Below, one piece after another: positions 11,400 through 24,548 of a stretch of DNA of 64,000 nt (position 1 is its first letter; each line of letters begins with the position of its first letter). The notes beneath the pieces were generated by a model. That model was not told the DNA's origin. It saw nothing but the letters and a program-made list of their open reading frames with translations, and searched no databases. A program made the translations under genes and the position numbers. This DNA is from Nymphaea colorata (Eukaryota > Streptophyta > Magnoliopsida > Nymphaeales > Nymphaeaceae). Where the stretch lies: the NCBI RefSeq assembly GCF_008831285.2, contig NC_045141.1, forward strand, positions 5,845,224-5,909,223. Reading direction: 5' to 3'.

Positions 11400-12586
11400 G
11401 AAGTTTTCACAAGACCACATTATAAGCCATTAAGATAGAACAAGGAAATAAAGGGAATCAAAGTCTAGGAAATGCAATTGGCTTTAACCCCTTAACAATA
11501 CAAGAGCTTGTTGAGAATCAATCAAAGAACAAAAGACTAAGTTCACTCGAGCAAAACATGTAAAATATGATAAAATGAGCATTGAGAGGTAGGCTTGGGA
11601 TAAATGTAGTTGTTCTATTAGATCAATATTCAAGAGCACGGGTAGGCATAAAGTTGATTTACATTTATTTTGTGAAGTTATGTAATCTATGAATTTGCTT
11701 AGTGATGTCTTCTAAAGCCTTCTTAACATTTGCAAGTCTGATGAGATGTTTTATACCTAGTACCCTAAGGCCAACTGGTTTGAGAACTATTGACCCAAAG
11801 ATCATTACAAGAATTCAATAGAAAGCCTGATGGACATGACATTGCACATGACAAAGCTATATGATCATTAAAGCAATGGAGCCTCATAGTAGCCTACATG
11901 GTGGTGAGGTATTTTCCCTACTGGTGAATGTTGACCTGAAAAATCAAGAAAACAAGAACAAGAATAAAAAGAGCAAAAAGTGGCCAAATTCAAGGAAAAA
12001 TGAACAAGCAAAATGCTTGCCTAGAAAGCTAAAATCAACCAAATCAAAAATTTCTTTGATGATAAAATATAAATCTCTTGTGATTACCAAGGGATTCAGG
12101 ATAGTGACGAATCTTATGCTAAGAAACCCTATGACATAGAGTGCAACTCTTTTCAGGTTATCATTTGGAAATGAAAGAACGATTATTTTAGATGAATTTC
12201 AGAACATTTTTTGAAATTTTATCCTTACAAGAATGAAATCATGCAAGTCCATATAAACTATAAGAAAAACAAGAAAAGAAATTTTATCAAATTTTACAAG
12301 CATGTCACAAGCATGTTACCAGCTTACAAGCATTTCACAAGCACTCACATTTTTATGTGAGATTTCCACACTCTAGGGCATAGAATCATACAATTGTGCA
12401 CACACCAATGGATGAATTTCACAAACATTTTCAACCACTTCACAAACATGGTGCCAATATTCACTATGGGGATTTTTGTTATATTTTAAAAAGGATTTTC
12501 CTTTTGAATGTCCAATTCTAAGTTTTCATCATTCCAAGGATTGGCATGCTATCTTCTTTACTAAGCATGGATTTCCAGCTCAATAG
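11400..12586 (+). other. 3-prime internal non-coding region of a Tat-like element
   Basis: Aligns by eye with 26,555-26,990, the region between integrase and LTR of the larger Tat-like element. Shared words include CCTAAGGCCAA / CCTTAAGGCCAA, GAAAGCCTGAT and ACCCAAAG. It therefore belongs to a second element of the same family on the same strand. Confidence 0.6.
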
Positions 12587-12600
12587 CAAAGAGAGGCATC
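12587..12600 (+). other. Polypurine tract before LTR start
   Basis: CAAAGAGAGGCATC nearly matches CAAAGAGGGACATC at 27,148-27,161, which precedes the LTR at 27,162. It primes plus-strand DNA synthesis in LTR elements. Confidence 0.6.
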
Positions 12601-15280
12601 TACAAACACTTAAAATTTTGATAAGATCAAATGGCCATTTTACCCTTCACCATGAAATTTCCAAATTCGTTCTAAAAAAACAAAATTCAAGAACAAGGGT
12701 TATTTTGGATCAAACAAGAATGTTTCACACCAGCACTGAGCATCTAAACCCAGATCACGTAGGTAGCCCATGCTGAAAATTTTCATTTTTTCCATGCATC
12801 CAAGTATCATGGCCTGAAAAGCAAGAATTTTCACCAAATTTTCAAGAATTTTCTATCATTTGAATAATTAGGTCATTTCTCAACTACACATGATCTCATG
12901 AGTTGTTAGAGTAAGCTCACTAGGGTTTTCTCAACCTGAAGTTAGCTCACTGTAGCTCTACTACCTCATGAAACCATGCACTTGCCTTGGAACACCGAGA
13001 CCATGTTAATCCGAACCAAGTTGAACATAAACTCTCTTTAGTGCACATAGAATATTTCTTTAGTTACTTTCAGTTTTGGAATCCATATGTGAGTTCTAGA
13101 GATTTGTCATAAAATCAAAGTGACACTCCCCCACCAGCTCTAGTAGATCTAAGCCATAATTCTCACAATCTACACGATGTTAGCTAATGCCTTGCTAGTA
13201 TCATATTCTCAGTGTCTAATTTGAGTATTTCAAACTTTGTTTTCAATTCATTCATCTGAATGTGAGTTCGATTTCTATTTTATAAATTTACTAAGGTTCC
13301 AACACTTAGTTGAATGCAACTCAATCTTCTGAACTCAATTTTGATCAACTCAGGAGTCAAATTTCTGGAATTCTTCACATGGTTGTGATTAGTGACACTT
13401 CAAAAAAGTATTCCCAGTTCTAGATCAAAGAACATGGCCTAAATTGCAAGTTCCAATTTTACCTTTCCCAAGCTTTAAAAAGGGGAATAAAATTTGAATT
13501 TTTGAGTTCTAGAAGGGGAAATGAGGTCATTTTCAACCAAATTTCATAGGATGTCTTATTTTTTCCATGTGCATGTCCCAATGTGGTCAGCTCACCCAAA
13601 TGGATTATTGGTTTCAATTTCCTCTTAGGTGTATTTTGGTTCCTTGCCAAACTGCACATATTTTTCAAAAAACCTAACTAGCAAGCTACATGAACGAGAG
13701 TTAATTTTTCATATACTTTCACATGAAACTAATTGGCTTGTGCCCATGCTCAACCCACCACAATTTTAACTGAACTAGGGTTTCCAAAAATAACACCAGG
13801 ATGATCATAGTAAATGTATGCCCAATCTAGGTTTGAATCATTTTTCAAAACTAAATATAGACCAAGTCTAGTTGACATCACCTAGCGTGAACCCACCTAG
13901 CCAGGTCGAAGCAGGTGTAAGTTCATGCAATTTCAAATATCTATTTTAGATTTCAAATATAGATTTCATATCCAGTCCAATTTCCATATGTGCATCTCTT
14001 CAAATGATATAAAAATTATAGCTTTAATGTGTGTCAAGTCTAAACCTAGTTTGATTCTCTAAAACCTAGCCAAACTAGTCTTAAGGTCCACTATTAGTGA
14101 ACCTAGTGGCATAGCCTCGACCTAGCCAATTTCTTTATCACCCAACCATATAAGATGAACAAAGTCTATGTCATAAATTGTGTGGTTTTACTAGGACCAA
14201 ACATTTATTCCAATCAAACCTGTCCTAGTAGATTAAAGCCCGACCCTCTCCTATTGACTGGCCTAGCCTTAGTCAATTAAATCTTGGATATTATTATTTG
14301 ATTGGTCTTAAAAATAAAATTGTATTTAGATCTTAAGAATTATAATTTTGGATTATGGATATGTGAACATCAAAGTTTTCACAAGTTCAAATGACCATTT
14401 CACCTTTCACCTTGAGATTTTTAAAGTAGTTTTCAAAGACCAAATTTGAAGAACAAAGGGTCATTTCGGAGCCAAACTATCATTTTTTACACCCGCATTG
14501 AGCACCTAGGCCCATACCAGTTATGTTATCCAAGTTGCAAATTATCATTTTGATCCTACATCATAGCATTTTAACCAAAAAATATGAATTTTTCACCAAA
14601 CTTCTGAGAATTGCCTAGCATTTGAGCAATTAGGTCATTTTTCAAACTTTGCATAACCCTTGGAGTCACTAGAGTCAGCCCACTAGGGTTATCCTAGTCT
14701 GAAGCCTACTCCCTTGTACCTCACATCAGCTCATTGGAACTAAAAAATATGAGTTTTATCTCAACGAAGTCAAAACAAGTTCACCTCCAGGAAGACAAAG
14801 TTTTATTTCACTTATTTTGTGTCATGTAGCCCAATTTCAGTCCTATACTAACTTGTAGATTGCCATTGAGTCTTTGTCTCTCTTTTTTCAAGGTTTTGAG
14901 CTGAATTTGAGTTGAACTAGAAGAGTGGGCAGAAACAGAACTAGGAGCATGGGACCTACCTTCAAGATCCTCAATTTGCATAAGACACTCAAGCACTCAA
15001 ATTCGTATGAAACTCATAAGCACTTGTTTGGTATGAGACCCCAAGCACCCATATTCATATGAGATTGCCAAATACTTGTATTTATATGAAACCCTCAAGC
15101 ACTTCTATTTATACGAGGCTCACAAGCATCGTACATTTTTCTGATTCATATGAAGTTTCATAATATGGTTAAAATGTTTGTTTTGTCCTGTTCATATTCT
15201 CGAGTCAATCATTCTCGATGCTTAGTGTCGATTCACATCGTTTATCAAAAATCGATCAACACTTCTCCATTTACGTGTGG
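12601..15280 (+). repeat. Tat-like LTR sequence, plus orientation, fragmented
   Basis: Starts TACAAACACTTAAAATTTTG, the same position relative to the polypurine tract as the TG start at 27,162. Its first 350 bases recur at about 14,370-14,730 in the same orientation, and in reverse at 36,640-37,000 and 61,840-62,100, so two LTR starts 1.8 kb apart lie here. Part of the middle (13,460-13,600) matches 61,010-61,150 in reverse. The sequence stops where the inverted LTR begins near 15,290. Confidence 0.55.
14988..15126 (+). repeat. Short degenerate tandem repeats (about 34 bp)
   Basis: Four variants of a unit like CATATGAAACCCTCAAGCAC follow each other, with ATTTATA or ATTCATA linkers. Confidence 0.6.
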
Positions 15281-15289
15281 GTGTTTTCT

Positions 15290-18200
15290 TTTGAATCTAA
15301 GTGGGATTTTCATATTCTTATTACAATATGACTTGGTCACTTTTTGCAACTTGAAATAGAATTACTTAATTTCTTGAGAATGTGCATGTTTGCAATTTGT
15401 TTTGGTGTGTGAAAATACATGAAAGAAAAGAGAAACTATATGGGATGTTCATTTTTCCCTGTCTCACGATCTATCAACATTCATTCAATACATGATCTAC
15501 ACATACATAGAATGATTTTTATTTTAGATGTAGGACTTTATCTAAGTGTGCTTGACATAATAATAAGCACAAAAGTTAGAGTTGCGGTCCACAAGCTTGA
15601 GACTTGAATGAAAATCTCAAAATAATAGAAAATCATGTAAATGAAGTCACAAAATGTGTGGGAACGTGGATAACACACACTTTGTGTAAAAATTCCCAAA
15701 ATCAGACTTTATACTGATTTAAATGGTTGAAAATAAAAAATATTGATTCTAAGAAAGTTTGTTTGTTAGAAAATGATAATAAATTTATTGAAAATTTTTT
15801 TAACTTCTCCCAAAGTTAAGCATCTAAATCACCAAGAAGTATGTTCCTCTTCAGAACATGTTGCCATTCATGTTAGGTATACACATTGAGTCATGACATG
15901 AGGTTATTAGAAAACTTGCCCTTCTTAAACCAAATTTGGTTTCAAATTTTATATTAAGAAATTCATCCATTCTTTGGATGATTTCAGCATATTGAATATC
16001 CTCCTTTAGAAGAAATGAAAATTGAATTTTGAATATGATTTGCAACATTTTGGGATAAGGATTAATCCCATGCAAACCTAAAAAATTATGAATGAAACCA
16101 GCCGCTCTTTTTCTTTTAGGGTGCCAATTATAATGTGATTAGAACTCTTTCTAGCTCAATGGATAATAGGCACTTCGTGGCTGAAAATCATCATTACCAT
16201 AGCCTTAAAATTTAAAGTTCGAAGCTAAATTTTGAAAAAGTAGGGTCTGATTTCAGCAATATGCATGCATGTTGTGCATATATTGCCAGAATAGACAAAG
16301 TTTTGAGATGAAATGTCGAGTGGTCTTGTAATTTTGAACTACAAAGATCAAAACAAAGGTTTTCTTGATTTAAATCAGCTTGAAAACTTGTTCCATCATA
16401 ACTTTAAAATAGAAAATAATTTTTAATAATAGGTTATACATGCATATATATATATAGCTTCTTAAAATGTGATATTCGATAAGAGGGTCACTTAGCTTAT
16501 GAACCATGGTTATTCATAGCTGGGTTCTCTTATGTGGAAAGATTGAAAACTAGTTTTTAAGCTTCACTACCACCCTTAATCAACTAGATCCAAGAATTCA
16601 TGAGTTCAAAATGATTTAAAATGGAAGAAATCAAGATCATATTCAAGCTTATTTCTTAATGTTGTTGTCGTGCAAGGGTGGATCAGATTCGTAAGAATGC
16701 ATCCATCATAATAGAAAATAGAATTATATATATTGCAGCAAATGTAATTCACTCGCTCACTGCGGAATCCTCTCATGGTGGGAAGTTTGGAATAATTTTG
16801 AAAGGAACGTTGGTCTCAGTGCCTTTTTAAATATTTGATTCATGGGCTTCTTTTGAGAAAACTGATTTATGCATGCATCATGTTTTAAAATATGCATTTG
16901 ATCATATTTTCCCTAGCTGAACATCATTCTCAATTGTAAAATATAATAAAAATAGAACCCTCCCATGGATATGAAATTAAAATGACAGCAAAAAACAAAG
17001 ATTCATGGGGAACGATCTGAAATTGCCCCTACCTTGTGGTTGGCCTAGGTGATTGAGGCTTCTCTTTGCTTGTTGTCTAAATCAAGCAATCCTAAGCAAG
17101 AATCCAAGCTTGGATTCAAGCTTAGAAATAGGGTCTTTTTGCTAAAAATTGTTGGAATAAAGATTATTTTTCTTGTACTAAAAGTTCTAAGCAAGAGTCT
17201 AATGAAGTACCCTAGCATAGCAAATGCAGAAGCAAGGAGTGGGGGGGGGGGAGAGAGAGAGAGAGGGAGCTTGGACGATGGCAGCTTCTCCTCTCTTGGA
17301 TTCTTCTTCTCTTTTTCTTCTTCTTTCTCTTTGCTGCAACCAAAGGGAAGAGAGATACAACAAGATGTGAGAATGAAAATTGCCCCCCCTTTGGCCACAA
17401 GGAGAGCGGGGGGTGGTTTATATAGAGATGGAATTGAATAAGGAAGGGGAAGGGGTAGTTGCACCTACTTTCTTAACTCACCCTTGGAACATGCGTCATG
17501 GGGAATTTATCCCCTTTTGGGATGCTGAGTTAGGATAGGTCCAGGTAGGTGCAAAGATGTTTTTAAAATTGAATTAAATTTTGGAAAATAGGCTGAGGTG
17601 ATTGCCACCTCAACCAGCCTCTAATTCAACCAATGATTAAGAGAAATTTGATTAATCCATGATACATGGATTCATGATTTGACAAAGGAGGATTAAATGG
17701 GTTTTAATCCTCTTTAAATGATTTCAACCAAGCACACCTAGCCCAGTCAAGTCTAATTTGAGTCAAGTTTTAGGTTTTTACACCTAGTTTGACTGAAAAT
17801 CTTGATGAAAATACCCTTGGCTCAGGTTTTATTTTTCAATTTGAGCTTGCTGGGTTCAAACCTAGTGACTATTCTCTAAATCATATGAATTTCACATTCT
17901 TGTTTGACAATTCAATTTAACTTGAAAAGACTTTTGAAAATTTTGTCTAATTTGGTTTGAATAGGACATTTTTGTCCATAATTCAGTTTGAAAATAGATT
18001 TATTTGGATCAAATTTCAATTTGAAATCTTGATTTTCAAATTTTACTTTCACTATGTTTAGTCATAGTAGACTTGATGCGCTCAAGGTCTATTCTTGTCC
18101 AGTAGCTGGATTGTGTGATAGACCTAGTCATTTGACTGGTTTTGAGTAGGTTAATCTCATGTTGACTGAGCTTGGTTGAAGTTGGTGCCACATCTAGGCG

Positions 18201-18778
18201 CAGCTAGGTGAGCCTACCTCCCTTATGTAGGTTGGTTAGAAGCAATTATTACTTCTTTGGAACTAAAGCCTCTCTTTAATTAGAGAGTTCCTTTTTAATT
18301 AATGGAGGGAGAGAAGATTAAATTTCTATAATTTCCTATGAAATCTGATGGCTTATCTACTTCATTGAAAATGATTGATTTTAATGGGAGGAGATTATTT
18401 GAAAAAGATAGGTAGCGTGGCCTCTTGGGTGAGCCCTTGGCCATGCGAGCTAGGTGGGGCCCACATTGCGATTTAGATCCTCAATGAGACCTAATTTTCA
18501 AATTTGAATCAAGATTTGTATTTCAAATGACATTTTCAATTGGATTTGAATGTCAAAACCTAATTTGGATCTAGTTTTATGTACTAGATTAGGATTTGGA
18601 TTTGTAATCTTGCCTTGGGATTTGTGTTACAAGTTAAATTCATAATTTGAACTTGAATTGTGCTTAGATTTGAAATTGGCTTTGAAATTGAAGTTTTTTA
18701 CATTTGTTTTGTCAAATTCATTTGTAAGTTTTTGAAATTGCATCCATCAACTGAGATGAAAAAATTTGGGGTGTTACA
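15290..18778 (-). repeat. Long Tat-like LTR, minus orientation (about 3.5 kb)
   Basis: Reading leftward from 18,778 it begins TGTAACACCCC and matches the plus-oriented LTR starting at 27,162 over most of its length. Landmarks shared in reverse: GGGGCCCACAT with AGCTAGGTGGGG (about 18,440), the TTAATTAGAGAG block (about 18,275), the GTTGGTTAGAAGCAAT block (18,230-18,250) and the GACTTGGTCACTTTTTGCA-type block near 15,330, which is also at 63,430. It lacks the last several hundred bases of the LTR, being cut near 15,290. A G-run and GA tract lie at 17,240-17,265. Open frames here on both strands (17,045-17,464) are low-complexity by-products. Confidence 0.7.
17417..17424 (-). promoter_or_regulatory. 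TATA box in the minus-oriented LTR
   Basis: TATATAAA on the minus strand, at a position equivalent to TATATATAT (28,778) in the plus-oriented LTR. A purine-rich leader follows in both copies. Confidence 0.5.
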
Positions 18779-19539
18779 CTTAGGAACGTATGCAATAGAG
18801 CCATCTATTTCGCATCTCCTTATGAATTTTGAAAACAATCCTCAGCTATATCAAGTTTGAGTCATCATGTTGTTGAGCTATTTCTATAACATTAGTCCAA
18901 GATATAGCCTTACAATTGGATAGAAAAGTCCTTCCATTAGTACCAAAATGGACAGTAGTCTTGGTATTTCGATGGGTGAACAAGGAGAATTGAAAAGCCC
19001 AAATTAAAACCTTAGAGGCGTCTATGCCAGTACCATAAATTTGGTATATAGGCATGCCTTGAATTTTGGATAAATCAAGATCAATCAACTCATTTATTCT
19101 CCACAGGTTTCATGACTAATTTTCAAAATGATGCAAATAGGCAAGAGTCATCAGAACTGAATTATCAATTGCTTGAACTATCTTCAATTGTTTGCTCCAA
19201 TGGATGTATGGGATAGAATTCCCTACCTTGTCTCCATGTCTATGTCCAAACCCAATGTTAAAATTTTCTCGAGACTCTGTTAGGTCAACTCATGTCAATA
19301 TCTAATTAAAATTTTCTTTTGTCTAAATGGACTGTGAAAGCATTTTTCTATATGACCATATCCTATTTAGGTTTTCAAGGTCAATCCAGACTTCCTATCA
19401 TTCTAAGCAGAGTTTACCTATCTCAATGGTATCTCTCATGGTACTGAACCTTCCAGTGTATGTTTCCAAACCACTTAGAAGGCTGGTCTCAAAGAAGCAA
19501 TCAGTCTCACCATGTGACCCATCAATGACAATTTAATCC

Positions 19540-20130
19540 ATGCATTTGCCAAAAGATGGAACCAAGGACCAAAACATTTTGGTTCCCATGGGGTGAAATG
19601 ACAATCCCCCTAGATGAACTTTCAAACATCATGGGTTTGCGCAAGCCAAAAAGTGACCCAAGAGGACCAATTGAAGAACAATTTCAAGTCAATCAAGGTC
19701 AAGTTAAAACTCTAGAAGTGATTTTGCAAACTCATGGAAAAATTGAGTTGGTCATTTGTAGAAAATAAATGACACCAGTACCTCCAATTGAAAGAACTTG
19801 GCAAAACATATTCACAAATGTCAATCTTGCTTCACTCTTTAGAAGTGTTTCAGACAAATACAAAAATTCCATGGTAACCTATACCATGGGTCTCATCTTC
19901 TTCAACAATAAAGGACACATAATGTACTTTCGCACTGCTCACTTCCTCAAAAAGTGGGGGCACGTCAATTTCCACTGCATGTATAGCATTGGTAGCCTTT
20001 GCATTTCTTTCTAGAGGATTGACCAGATTTTCAATTGGGGATGCAAACTTGATAGAAGGATGTGTCTTTGCATTGCAACATGGTTCTACAAGCATGTGGG
20101 GCTATAATCATATCATTTTCAGAATACTGA
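19540..20130 (+). pseudogene. Extra ORF upstream of gag, plant-mobile-domain-like
   Basis: Three overlapping frames together give one protein-like track. At 19,540 one frame reads AFAKRWN; at 19,556 a second reads KTFWFPWGEMTIPLDELSNI followed by MGL; then a third (19,769-20,014) includes TYTMGLIFFNNKGHIMYFRT and AHFLKKWGH, continuing in another frame with FSIGDANLIEGCVFALQHG. The piece W-x-F-x-x-x-WGEMTxxLDxLxxIxGL resembles the core of the plant mobile domain and related extra ORFs carried by Tat elements. A second copy lies on the minus strand at 39,200-39,830 with matching words (AHIFKKWGH, ALAFLYRK, DANYI, NIMGF, EQVKIL), so it belongs to the element family. Function unknown. Confidence 0.5.
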
Positions 20131-20879
20131 TGGGTAGTTATCCAGTGTAGAGCACTACCATTGGAAGATGGAGGAAGTGATGATTCTGCCATTAGTTGAG
20201 ACAAATTTGATAGAGAAGTCATCGAGTCTAGATATAACTACAACCTAATCAAAAGAAGCCTTCCACTAGGATCATTTTTCATAGTTGACTATTATTTAGA
20301 GCATTGCATCATACCATTCTCGCATCATTAAAATAATACATACAGAATTAAATCAGAAGAAACCGTTGTGGAGTCTGAGCTAGATACTTAAGAGGGGCCC
20401 ATAATATATAGGTGTGCCCAACAACATTGGGAACCATTTTCTCACTTTTACCTAGTTCTTGGTTTAGGCAAGGGTCCTGAATATGTAAAATGGTGGAATG
20501 AAATCTGCCGAGCTATCATTCTGTCCTACATTACAATATCTAGTTCAAATGATGTAGTCAACCAAGTCAAGTTTTGTCCTTTTTTTTCAAATCTTATCAA
20601 TGTCATTTTCTTTGCAGTATGAAATCAAAATTTTCATGTTTTTCAATTTACCATATGCATTTTAATCTCTCATCGTATCAAATTTTGATATCTTCGATTT
20701 TTCTTCTCACAAGGTGAACATCCTTTTTATGGTGGAAACAATAAACTAACAAAAAAAAATATTAGAGATGGAGATGGAACAATCCCATGCAAGTGATAAG
20801 GGAGAAGAATCCTCCTCAAGCATGTCTCCCAAGATAGAGACAAATGATCCAGAGTCTGAGGAATACGGAAAATTCTTAA

Positions 20880-21960
20880 AGTACATGATCATGTTTAGTG
20901 AAGAGCAGGTTCAGGCATAAAAGGCCAAAAAGAAAAATAAGAGGATTAAGAAATCTTCTGCATGCAGCTCTGATTCTTTTGATGGCACTATTGTTGAACC
21001 AAGTAGTTAGGAAGAGCAAAAGACTCCCAAAAAACAGAAGAAAGGATGATCTTGGAAGGCTAAACTCCTGGAACTTGAAAAAAAGTTGGATGCAGTTCAG
21101 CTCAAAGGCAAAAACAAAAGAAATTTTACTTGTGAAGTCTTCTATGAGAGCTTAAAAAATGACAAGTACATCAAGAATTTGCCTAAAAAATTCATCAAAT
21201 TTGATGCCATGGAGACCCGAATGCACAATTGGCCATGTTCTTTGCTGAATGCTACAAATTCAGTAACAGTCATAGTTCTGTCTTTCGATGTTTCCTTAAG
21301 AGCTTAGAAAAAATTGCAACACATTGGTACAAGGGGCACATTGATCATGTAGAACTGATTAACCTCTTCATTGAAAGATTTATTAAAATGTCTAAACTGC
21401 ACCAACTATCACCACACTATATTATTTGAAGTAGAGGCTAGGCGAAAATGTCAAGAATTTCATTCAGACATAGCCGTCTTCGTGTAACTAGATGATAGAC
21501 CCAATCTTCCAGTCCCAAGCATTGGGACTAATTGCAAACAATTTGACATAGCCATTAAAGAGCATTATTTTCAATGCTCATACCAAATCTTTCATTGATC
21601 TTACTGAGAGAGGTGAATGCATCGAGGCTCGGATCATGGTGATGAACAAAAGGAACAAAGCATCATTGGATTTCTTTGGGTTGCTCTCCAGGCTTGACAT
21701 AAGGCTTAGAAAGGAACATGCCGAAGCAAGCAAACAAAATAGTCAAATAGAGGTTAAACAAGGGTCACATATATGGAATCCTAAACCTTTGGAAGTCATC
21801 TTTGAGGAATTAGATTCTCCACCTAAAATGAATAGAGAAAAATTTAGTCCTAATCGGGAAGACAAATGGACTTTCAGACTATATTGCAATGCTCTGATCA
21901 TATTTTGTGATGAAGACTTGCCAAATGGAGGCACAATGCATAATGATCCTTGCACATAGT
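20880..21960 (+). pseudogene. Tat-like gag
   Basis: A lysine-rich N-terminal part (20,898-21,080) is followed by the gag capsid-like region: ESLKNDKYIKNLPKKFIKFD, then in a shifted frame MFFAECYKFSNSHSSVFRC, HWYKGHIDHVELINLFIERF and onward to 21,429. The C-terminal part is 21,636-21,960. At least two frameshifts and several stops separate these pieces. Assignment rests on the typical order (pattern KF-x-KFDG, then the W-x-x-L-x-x-x-F-x-x-RF pattern) and its position before the protease. Confidence 0.65.
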
Positions 21961-22330
21961 GGTTGAGACAATGGGTGTCAGAGTTTCTCATGTCTCAATC
22001 GATGGAGGAGTCAGCCTAAACATTTGTCCACAATAAATAGCCTGCACATTGGGTATAAGGCAATCTGACTATACCCCATCATCAATGTTCATTGATGGAT
22101 ACGATGGATTGGAATAGCCTTCCATGAGTTGCATATGTATTGCTCTGGATATCTCTGAAATTGAACAATATACTTTATTTAATGTGGTAGATATAGAACC
22201 CTCATTCAATATGCTGCTTGGCAAACCATGGATCCATGCTACAAATATAGTTCCTTACACTACATCAATGTGTCAAATGGGTTCTTGGCATGCGTACCAT
22301 CACAATTTATGTAGAAGACAGGCATAATCG
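21961..22330 (+). pseudogene. Tat-like retropepsin (protease)
   Basis: The active site is seen at about 21,994-22,030 as SIDGGVSLNICP, the D-G-G form typical of Tat/Ogre elements rather than D-T/S-G. Downstream VVDIEPSFNMLLGKPWIHA (22,185-22,240) is the conserved flap-to-C-terminal region (consensus LLGRPWIH). Two stops lie between them, so it cannot be translated in one piece. Confidence 0.75.
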
Positions 22331-23284
22331 CCTCATGCACCCAATGATTCTGACACCAACATACGTAATTGAAGTACCAAGCATCTGAATCTACAAAGAA
22401 GAAGAGCTATCTCAAACTCTCAGCAAATTGGCTATTTAGAAGACAAAGAAGCAAATGTGGGTGGTAAAGGGTATCAAACCAGATCTACCCACAACAAATT
22501 ACAAAAGTCATCCATTATTCAAGATTCTCTCAAAATGGGAAAGGATTGGACCTACTCATACGCCATGGCTACTCTTCATTTACTGACTTTGATAAACATG
22601 AAGACAGTATTCTAGAGCCAATCACAGTGGCAAAGCAACAAGGCACTTGAGCCCTAGATGTTAGAATTATGAAGAGGTGGGCACCCAAAAAGAATTCAAA
22701 CTGGTGCCTTTTGTCAAAAAAATACCATAAACAGATGTTTACCATCAATTTGGATCAATCATTATCTTAGCAAGTCTATCACCATTTTGACATCTACTCA
22801 TCCTTTTGTGAGTTTGCGATCATTGTATTCTAATAGACCAAGAGTCTTCATTTTGTAATACTTTCAAATGTGCATTGAAATATGCAATTTGCTTTCTTTT
22901 ACACAAAGTCTTCCAATTTTATCTAACTTTTTCACAATCTTCACAATGACACTTGAAAACCAAAGATCAAAAGCCTTCAAGGAGGTAAATCTAGAACTCA
23001 TTGAGATAGAATGTCCAGATTCATCCGAATGGAAAAACAAGAGCAACTGTCACCTTTAGTTAATAATCCCTGAGAGAGGATTAACATTGGCATAGAAGAA
23101 AAACCAAAAATTTTGTAAATTGGAAAAAGTCTCTAAGCCGAAGAAAGAAGAAAGTTGATAAACTTTCTCAAAAAGCATTAAGAAGCTTTTGCATAGACTT
23201 ATGAAAATATGCCATGAATTGATACCAAATTGGCTGAGCATCAACTGCCATTGAAGACAAAATGAAGTTAGTTAAACAAAAATA

Positions 23285-24330
23285 GAAGACTTATTAAAGG
23301 CGGAGTTCATCCAAACAATTGACTATCCCAAATGGTTACCAAATATTGTGATAATTCCAAAGAAGAATAGCAAAATTAGACTCTACAACGATTTTGGATA
23401 TTTGAATCAAGTCATGCCAAAAGATGACTCTTACTTCCAAACATTGATTTGTTAGTGGATAGCACAAGATACCATGCTATGTCCTCATTTGTGGATGGAT
23501 ATTCGTGCTACAATCACATTAAGCTAGAAGCTCAGAATCAGTCCAAAACCTCATTTACAACCCTTTGGGGTACTGTCCACTATACCATAATGCCTTTTAG
23601 CTTGAAGAGTAATATGATAATATATCAAAGGGTTATGATTTTTATTTTTCATGATCAAATGCATGAAATCATGGATGAATATATGGATGATTTGCTAATT
23701 AATTCAAAGATCTGGGAGAATCACATCAATATTCTTTCTCAAGTCTTTGGCTAACTCTTACAATATAAACTTAGACTAAATCGACAAAAGTGTGTGTTTG
23801 GTGAAATTTGACAAGCTTTTTAGATTTATGGTTAGCAAAAAGGGAATCAAAATGGATCACTTTGAAACAAAGGCAATCATTGAGATGCTGCCACCAATGA
23901 ATCTGAAGGAACTATATGGTTTGCAAGGCAAAATTCTGTCAATCAGAAGGTTTATATCTAATCTTGCCATATGGGTGTGAACTATTCAACCATTTACTAT
24001 AAAAAAGAATTAAGTTTAAATGGGGACATGAATGTCAGGCCTCATTCAAAAAGATCAAGAGACACCTCATTTGTCTGCCAATTTTGAAACCTCTAATTTT
24101 GGAAAAACCCCTAGTACTCTACATCAAAGTCAACAATTTAGCTCGTGGTAGATTTTTAGCACAATATGAAGAACGATGCCAAGTAGAGCATGTCATTTAT
24201 TACATCAGGAAAACATTCATGTAGTATGAAAATGATTACTCAAACATGGAAAAGACATTTTGGCCTTGGTGTGGCTATGTCAAAAATTAAGGCACTACCT
24301 ACTATCATGTGAGGTTATGATTTTGTCCAA
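23285..24330 (+). pseudogene. Tat-like reverse transcriptase and first RNase H
   Basis: The fingers region reads AEFIQTIDYPKWLPNIVIIP followed by KKNSKIRLYNDFGYLN. The palm contains DGYSCYNHIKL and the catalytic EYMDDLLINSKI at about 23,675-23,710; YMDD is intact. The thumb/connection includes FMVSKKGIKMDHFETKAI and LKELYGLQGKILSIRRFISN. RNase H remnants follow at 24,100-24,330 (LYIKVNNLA, VIYYIRKTFM). About five frame breaks. Confidence 0.8.
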
Positions 24331-24548
24331 GATCAATAGACTCAAATATATCCTTGAATAAATGAAAGGATAGCAAAGTAGCAAGTGTTGTTGATGCAAT
24401 ATGATTTGGAATATGTATAACAAAATCAATCAAGGGGCAAGTCATTGTCGATCAATTCATAGACTTTCGTCTATGAGAAGAAATCATTGTAAATGATGAT
24501 TTTTCATATGAACAAAGCCTAATAATTGAACTAGAGCCAATGTGAGAA

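Noticed and set aside
14960-15130. CRISPR-like spaced short repeats
   Set aside because: Units are degenerate, adjacent and without unique spacers; the genome is a plant.
17045-17464. Open frames of 130-139 codons on both strands
   Set aside because: They cover GA/TTC low-complexity sequence in the LTR leader and have no domain.
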